The notes beneath the pieces are model-generated. The model was not told where the DNA came from. It did not search any database and worked only from the letters and a program-made list of their open reading frames with translations. The position numbers and the translations under genes are program-made. Below, one piece after another: positions 7,597 to 11,215 of a DNA stretch of 11,215 nt (position 1 is the stretch's first letter; every line of letters starts with the position of its first letter). This stretch comes from Methanobacteriota archaeon. GTDB taxonomy: Archaea; Thermoplasmatota; Poseidoniia; Poseidoniales; Poseidoniaceae. Location of the stretch: contig NZGQ01000009.1 of assembly GCA_002689565.1 (NCBI GenBank), forward strand, positions 1 through 11,215. The letters are read 5' to 3'.

Positions 7597-9483
7597 TCAG
7601 TCTTCGTCTTCGTCGACGACTTCGAAATCAGCATCAACCACGCCATCATCTGATGCTTCAGTTCCAGCCTCTTCCTGTTCAGCCATTTCTGCAGCAGCAG
7701 CTTCATACAACTTAGTTGAAATTGCGTGCATACCTTCCTCGATCTCCTTGACCTTGGCTTGGACAGCAGCCTCATCGATTTCATCAAGTTCCTTAGCAAC
7801 ACCTTCTTCATTCTGAAGTAATGCTTCTAATTCGTCAACTTTGGATAGGACTGGTTCCTTGTCTTCATCACTGAGTTTTTCTCCGGCCTCGTCGATTGTT
7901 CTGCGAGTCTGGTAAACGATTTGGTCAGCCATGTTTCTCATTTCGACCTGTGCCTTCAAGCGCTTATCAGCTTCAGCGAATTCTTCAGCCTCAGCGATCT
8001 TAGCTTGGATTTCATCCTCACTAAGTGAAGTATCAGATTCAATCTTTATCGATTGTTCCTTACCAGTTCCTTTGTCCTTAGCAGATACATTTACGATTCC
8101 GTTTGCGTCAATATCGAAAGTAACCTCGATTTGAGGTATGCCACGAGGTGCTGGTGGAATTCCCATGAGATGGAATTGTCCTAGGCTAACATTGTCCTTA
8201 GCGAATTCTCTCTCACCTTGTAGAACATGAATCTCTACAGCAGGTTGGTTATCGCTTGCAGTTGAGAACACTTCCGAGCGACGGCTAGGAATGGTTGTAT
8301 TCCTCTCAATCATAGTAGTTGTAACTCCGCCCAGGGTTTCGATTCCAAGAGTAAGTGGGGTGACGTCAAGAAGAAGAATATCTGAAACTCCTTCATCGCC
8401 TGCAATAATTCCAGCCTGTAGTGCTGCACCCATTGCAACCGCTTCGTCAGGATTGATACCCTTGAATGGAGACTTGCCAGTTTCCTTCTCTATGGCTGTT
8501 TGAACAGCAGGTACACGAGTTGAACCCCCGACTAGAATGACTTTGTCGACTTCACCCTTTGAGAGGCCAGAATCCTTCATTGCTTGTCTAGTTGGCTTCA
8601 TTGTTTTCTCAACAAGTGGAGCGATTAATTCTTCGAACTTAGCACGTGAAACGGTGATGTCAAGGTGCTCAGGCTGTCCATCTTTCATTGTGATGAAAGG
8701 TAAGTTAACTTGAGATTGCCCAGTTCCTGACAACTCTATTTTGGCCTTTTCTGCAGCCTCTTTCAGGCGACTCATCGCCTGTACATCCTTTGCAAGATCG
8801 ATTCCAGACGACTTCTTGTATTCAGCTACTAGGTAGTCGATTAGAACTTCATCAAAGTCATCTCCACCGAGTTTATTGTTACCCGCTGTTGCCTTAACTT
8901 CGATTTGCGGTTGACCATCTACATCATAGATTTCTAGAACTGAAACGTCGAAGGTACCTCCTCCCAAATCGTAGACTAGGATTGTTTGGTCTTCTTCTTT
9001 GTCAACACCGTAAGCAAGAGAAGCTGCAGTTGGCTCATTGATGATTCTTAGAACTTCAAGTCCAGCGATTCTACCTGCATCTTTGGTGGCCTTCCTTTGA
9101 GCATCGGTAAAGTATGCAGGACAGGTGATAACCGCTTGTGTGACAGTTGTTCCTAGGTAGGCTTCAGCATCAGCCTTAAGCTTCTGTAAAATGAACGCAG
9201 ATACCTCTTGAGGTGTATATTCTGAGTCGTCGACCTTAGTCTTCCAATCAGACCCCATGTGTCTCTTAACAGAAATCATAGTTCTCTCGTGGTTTGTTAC
9301 AGCCTGTCGCTTGGCAGTAACTCCAACCATGCGTTCTCCACCATCTTTGGTGAATGCAACAACTGATGGTGTTGTTCTTGCCCCTTCAGCATTAGCGATA
9401 ACAACTGCTTCGCCGTTTTCTATGGTTGCAACACAAGAGTTAGTCGTTCCCAAATCTATTCCAATTACGTTTTTCTTAGCCAT
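7597..9483 (-). CDS. dnaK: Chaperone protein DnaK (Hsp70)
   Basis: A 628-residue ATP-driven chaperone that binds exposed hydrophobic peptides, normally with DnaJ and GrpE. The nucleotide-binding domain shows GIDLGTTNS (8-16), [12 protein letters not shown] (148-159), [12 protein letters not shown] (170-181) and [13 protein letters not shown] (315-327). The interdomain linker is [11 protein letters not shown] (370-380), followed by the substrate domain, helical lid and the usual acidic tail ([12 protein letters not shown]). Between R74-H-M-G77 and TPQEVS (90-95) it is about 25 residues shorter than E. coli DnaK, so it is the Gram-positive-like form usual in archaea that acquired dnaK from bacteria. 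The start at 9483 (MAKKNVIG) is preferred to 9513 because of the family N-terminus and the GGAAGTG 5 nt upstream. It lies 26 nt downstream of the small heat-shock-like gene, probably in one operon. No dnaJ or grpE is adjacent. Confidence 0.97.
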   Translation of the reverse strand: MAKKNVIGIDLGTTNSCVATIENGEAVVIANAEGARTTPSVVAFTKDGGERMVGVTAKRQAVTNHERTMISVKRHMGSDWKTKVDDSEYTPQEVSAFILQKLKADAEAYLGTTVTQAVITCPAYFTDAQRKATKDAGRIAGLEVLRIINEPTAASLAYGVDKEEDQTILVYDLGGGTFDVSVLEIYDVDGQPQIEVKATAGNNKLGGDDFDEVLIDYLVAEYKKSSGIDLAKDVQAMSRLKEAAEKAKIELSGTGQSQVNLPFITMKDGQPEHLDITVSRAKFEELIAPLVEKTMKPTRQAMKDSGLSKGEVDKVILVGGSTRVPAVQTAIEKETGKSPFKGINPDEAVAMGAALQAGIIAGDEGVSDILLLDVTPLTLGIETLGGVTTTMIERNTTIPSRRSEVFSTASDNQPAVEIHVLQGEREFAKDNVSLGQFHLMGIPPAPRGIPQIEVTFDIDANGIVNVSAKDKGTGKEQSIKIESDTSLSEDEIQAKIAEAEEFAEADKRLKAQVEMRNMADQIVYQTRRTIDEAGEKLSDEDKEPVLSKVDELEALLQNEEGVAKELDEIDEAAVQAKVKEIEEGMHAISTKLYEAAAAEMAEQEEAGTEASDDGVVDADFEVVDEDED

Positions 9484-9488
9484 TTTTT

Positions 9489-9495
9489 CACTTCC
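9489..9495 (-). promoter_or_regulatory. Shine-Dalgarno-like site of dnaK
   Basis: The minus strand reads GGAAGTG, one base off GGAGGTG, with a 5-nt A-run spacer before the ATG at 9483. It supports that start and translation of dnaK as the second gene of a transcript. Confidence 0.5.
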
Positions 9496-9503
9496 GTAAA
9501 TAT

Positions 9504-9521
9504 CCGATATCAAAATATCGG
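9504..9521. repeat. Perfect 7-bp inverted repeat between the small heat-shock-like gene and dnaK
   Basis: CCGATAT and ATATCGG flank a 4-nt centre (CAAA on the plus strand). The element covers the last codons and stop of the upstream gene (9510-9512) and reaches into the 26-bp gap, ~20 nt before the dnaK ATG. In mRNA it could fold into a small hairpin with a UUUG loop; in DNA it could be an operator or part of an internal dnaK promoter, since its minus-strand ATATTTTG is ~32 nt upstream of the dnaK start. Which of these applies cannot be decided from one copy. Confidence 0.45.
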
Positions 9522-10211
9522 GATTCCTCCGTCGTCTTCGTCGTCATCATCGTCAGCAAGATCAACGCTTACATCGGATGCGACTGGAGCAAGATCATCT
9601 TCGACATCATCATCGATATCTTCAGATTTAGATTCAATAGCAGAACCCTGTGGTGTTAATTTCAAGGTAATATCTAGAATTCCATTATTTATCGACCAAT
9701 CGACAACATCATCGCATTGGTGCGGTAATTCGATTTGAGCAAGAGGGGGCTCAGAGGGGTCGGACAATACTTGCAATACTTCTCCTCCTCTTGAGAGAGC
9801 AAGTTCAATTTCATCGAAATCAGTTCTTGTAGAGAAATCAACGGTGATAGACATATTCCATCCGGAAAGGTAGATGTCTTCAGAAGGAAGCCTCAGAATC
9901 TCATTGCTTGGTTCTTCTACCTCAATGTCCACCTCGGCCGGAGTAGCATCCACTTTTACATCCACGCCTAGATTTGACAACATGTCGTTAAGAGGCATTC
10001 CGGACTGGAACATTTTTGAGATTTCAGACATGTCGAAATTGAAGTTGACGTCACCTTTTGCAAGTCTTTCAGGATCTATTCCCATCGCTTCAAACTTAGA
10101 TTGGAACTGTTTCATCATGGACTTTAATTGGTTTATATCGACGGTCATGCCCATCTTTTGGAACATCTCAGCCATTTGTTCTAGCATCTTTTCTTCCCAG
10201 TCTTCTGCCAT
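9510..10211 (-). CDS. Small heat-shock (Hsp20/α-crystallin-like) protein with Met-rich N-terminus and acidic C-terminal extension
   Basis: A 233-residue protein directly upstream of dnaK. Residues 1-80 are helical and unusually rich in methionine (13 in the first 77). Residues ~110-186 look like an α-crystallin/CS β-sandwich: alternating strands starting at [11 protein letters not shown], then [27 protein letters not shown], which parallels the A-x-x-x-NGVLxIxLP end of Hsp20 domains. A ~40-residue Asp/Glu-rich extension follows, and the chain ends GGIPIF. That terminal I-P-I is the type of I-x-I/V anchor small heat-shock proteins use to join subunits into oligomers. It is therefore probably an ATP-independent holdase handing clients to DnaK. 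The start at 10211 (MAEDWEEK) is chosen because a TATA-like box lies ~33 nt upstream; an ATG at 10262 would lie upstream of that box. The fold call is an inference from pattern and context, since overall similarity to named Hsp20s is weak. Confidence 0.6.
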   Translation of the reverse strand: MAEDWEEKMLEQMAEMFQKMGMTVDINQLKSMMKQFQSKFEAMGIDPERLAKGDVNFNFDMSEISKMFQSGMPLNDMLSNLGVDVKVDATPAEVDIEVEEPSNEILRLPSEDIYLSGWNMSITVDFSTRTDFDEIELALSRGGEVLQVLSDPSEPPLAQIELPHQCDDVVDWSINNGILDITLKLTPQGSAIESKSEDIDDDVEDDLAPVASDVSVDLADDDDDEDDGGIPIF

Positions 10212-10239
10212 CAATCTCAACCCACTAGGTAACCATCGG

Positions 10240-10247
10240 TTGTATAG
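10240..10247 (-). promoter_or_regulatory. TATA-like box for the small heat-shock-like gene / dnaK operon
   Basis: The minus strand reads CTATACAA, centred ~33 nt upstream of the ATG at 10211, giving a predicted leader of only ~7 nt. A short AACC/GGTT inverted repeat (10231-10241) touches it on the downstream side. The element sits ~20 bp from a facing-away TATA candidate for the chaperonin gene, so both chaperone units could be controlled from one region. Confidence 0.4.
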
Positions 10248-10262
10248 TCGGAGCAGTAGCAC

Positions 10263-10268
10263 ATATAT
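10263..10268 (+). promoter_or_regulatory. Possible TATA box for the thermosome gene
   Basis: ATATAT on the plus strand. A transcript starting ~26 nt downstream (about 10292) would have a ~36-nt leader before the ATG at 10328, and would include AAGGTG at 10301-10306. That Shine-Dalgarno-like motif is better placed for the in-frame GTG at 10316 than for 10328. This is weaker than the other promoter calls. Confidence 0.3.
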
Positions 10269-10327
10269 GAACTCGACGCTTGCAACCTCTCAACAGTTTC
10301 AAGGTGGGATATCGAGTGGCAAGGTCG

Positions 10328-11215
10328 ATGGCGGAGGAAACTATTCTCGAATCAACAGAGAGAACAAGTGGCCGCGAGGCTTTACGCAAAAACGTACAAG
10401 CAGCAATCGCACTTGCTGGAGCAGTCCGCTCTACACTCGGCCCAAAGGGACTTGACAAGTTGTTGGTTGACGATCAAGGTCAAACCTTGGTGACCAATGA
10501 TGGTGTTACAGTTCTTGAAACAGCCAAAGTGGAACATCCTGTTGCAAAGATGATAATCAGCGCGTCTTCAACACAAGATAAAGTTGCCAGAGATGGAACA
10601 ACTACAACAGTTGTAATCTGCGCTGAAATGCTAAGGAATGCTTGGCAATTAGTTCGCCAAGGCGTACACCCTACAATAATCGCTAGAGGCTACGGTGAGG
10701 CAGAAAAATTTGCACTTTCATCACTTGATGAGATTTCAATTAAAGCAAATAACGATCAAATTAAATCAGCAATCGAAACATCTCTTGCTGGGAAATTAGA
10801 CAAAGGTATGGAAAAACATCTTTCCAACTTAGCTTTGCAAGCAGGTGAAGTTATTCTGTCGAAGGGAAGAGCAGACCCGACCCGAGTGAAAGTAATCAAA
10901 CAAACGGGTGGTAATATGCAAGATACAACTCTAATCACTGGTCTCGCTCTTGCAAAAAGCCGCATACATCCAGAGATGAAAGAAAGAGGTGGCCCCGGCT
11001 CTATTCTAATTTTAGATGGGGGTTTAGAACGCAGAAAGCCTCAGTTTGAATCTAAATTGAATATTACATCCGCTGGTATGATAGATGCATTTCGTAAAGC
11101 TGAATCGAAATCTCTTCTAGCACAGATTGAAAATTTGGTCGAGATTGGTTGTGATTTACTAGTATGCAAAGAGGGCGTGGATGAAGAAGCGCGTCAGGCG
11201 CTTTCTAATCACGGA
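10328..11215 (+). CDS. ths: Thermosome subunit (group II chaperonin), N-terminal part, 3' end outside window
   Basis: The frame is open for 296 codons from ATG 10328 to the right edge, a little over half of a ~540-residue chaperonin subunit. Group II chaperonins form double rings of eight or nine subunits and fold proteins in an ATP-driven closed chamber. The equatorial domain shows LGPKGLDKLLVD (37-48) and TNDGVTVL (56-63), followed by the ATP-site motif. The intermediate and apical parts are recognisable: HPEMKERGG, then ILDGGLERRKP, ITSAGM and LLVCKEGVDEEA, paralleling the usual LLD-PLE, ITDP and V-CQKGIDD stretches. The ATP motif reads ARDGTTTT (87-94), where VGDGTTT is nearly universal. 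The equatorial sequence also departs from standard thermosomes elsewhere (EHPVAKMIISASSTQDK), suggesting a divergent paralogue. A GTG at 10316 is an alternative start. It is divergent from the small heat-shock-like gene and dnaK, with 116 bp between them. Confidence 0.93.
   Translation, partial: MAEETILESTERTSGREALRKNVQAAIALAGAVRSTLGPKGLDKLLVDDQGQTLVTNDGVTVLETAKVEHPVAKMIISASSTQDKVARDGTTTTVVICAEMLRNAWQLVRQGVHPTIIARGYGEAEKFALSSLDEISIKANNDQIKSAIETSLAGKLDKGMEKHLSNLALQAGEVILSKGRADPTRVKVIKQTGGNMQDTTLITGLALAKSRIHPEMKERGGPGSILILDGGLERRKPQFESKLNITSAGMIDAFRKAESKSLLAQIENLVEIGCDLLVCKEGVDEEARQALSNHG

Noticed and set aside
10231..10241. AACC-ATC-GGTT inverted repeat next to the small heat-shock-like gene TATA box.
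   Set aside because: Four-base arms are too short to claim as an operator; mentioned only as context.
10271..10317. ACTCGA ... TCGAGT inverted repeat in the thermosome leader region (10271-10276 and 10312-10317).
   Set aside because: Only 6 bp with a 35-nt loop; such pairs are expected by chance in this much sequence, and no second copy supports it.
10225..10458. Overlapping minus-strand frame of 77 codons over the thermosome start and divergent promoter region.
   Set aside because: It lies opposite a conserved chaperonin N-terminus, has no recognisable domain, and covers the two promoters; it is a shadow frame.
1..11215. Search for a defence island, toxin-antitoxin pair, CRISPR array, transposase, integrase or att repeats.
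   Set aside because: All strands are accounted for by housekeeping, peptidase, membrane and chaperone genes; no phased repeats or mobile-element proteins are visible.

Overview
The window looks like a piece of an archaeal chromosome, most likely a planktonic euryarchaeon of the Marine Group II / Candidatus Poseidoniales kind. The main reasons are a group II chaperonin (thermosome) at the right end, TATA-like elements about 24-33 bp upstream of starts with almost no leader, and membrane proteins with acidic outward domains and no close named relatives. There is also a GIDE/BAM-domain membrane protein, and bacterial-looking versions of DnaK and of a deoxyhypusine synthase-like enzyme. The lineage is an inference from gene content, not from a marker phylogeny. 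Base composition is moderately AT-rich and even. I see no rRNA, tRNA, CRISPR array, insertion sequence, phage gene or att site.

Layout, left to right: (1) the 3' end of a deoxyhypusine synthase-like gene (+); (2) a four-helix membrane protein with a cytoplasmic zinc ribbon (-); (3) a secreted, membrane-anchored M14 zinc carboxypeptidase followed on the same strand by a cytosolic M17 leucyl aminopeptidase (+); (4) a class III PLP-dependent aminotransferase (-); (5) a multi-spanning protein carrying a GIDE (MUL1/BAM-like) domain without a RING finger (+); (6) a stress-chaperone block with a small heat-shock-like protein followed by dnaK (-), and a divergently transcribed thermosome subunit (+) that leaves the window at the right edge.

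The DNA is packed tightly. All three convergent pairs share or abut their stop codons, with no terminator space. Genes at the head of a transcript tend to have a TATA-like box and little or no leader. The two internal genes (pepA and dnaK) instead have Shine-Dalgarno-like sequences 4-5 nt before the start I chose, and this helped settle starts. The carboxypeptidase and aminopeptidase plausibly form a peptide-use module: peptides trimmed outside, then finished inside. The right-hand block gathers three chaperone classes around one divergent promoter region. No defence or mobile system is visible. The most unusual items are the small heat-shock-like protein ending in an IPI anchor next to dnaK, the RING-less GIDE protein, the thermosome with an altered nucleotide-binding motif, and the deoxyhypusine synthase-like enzyme lacking classical spermidine-site residues.
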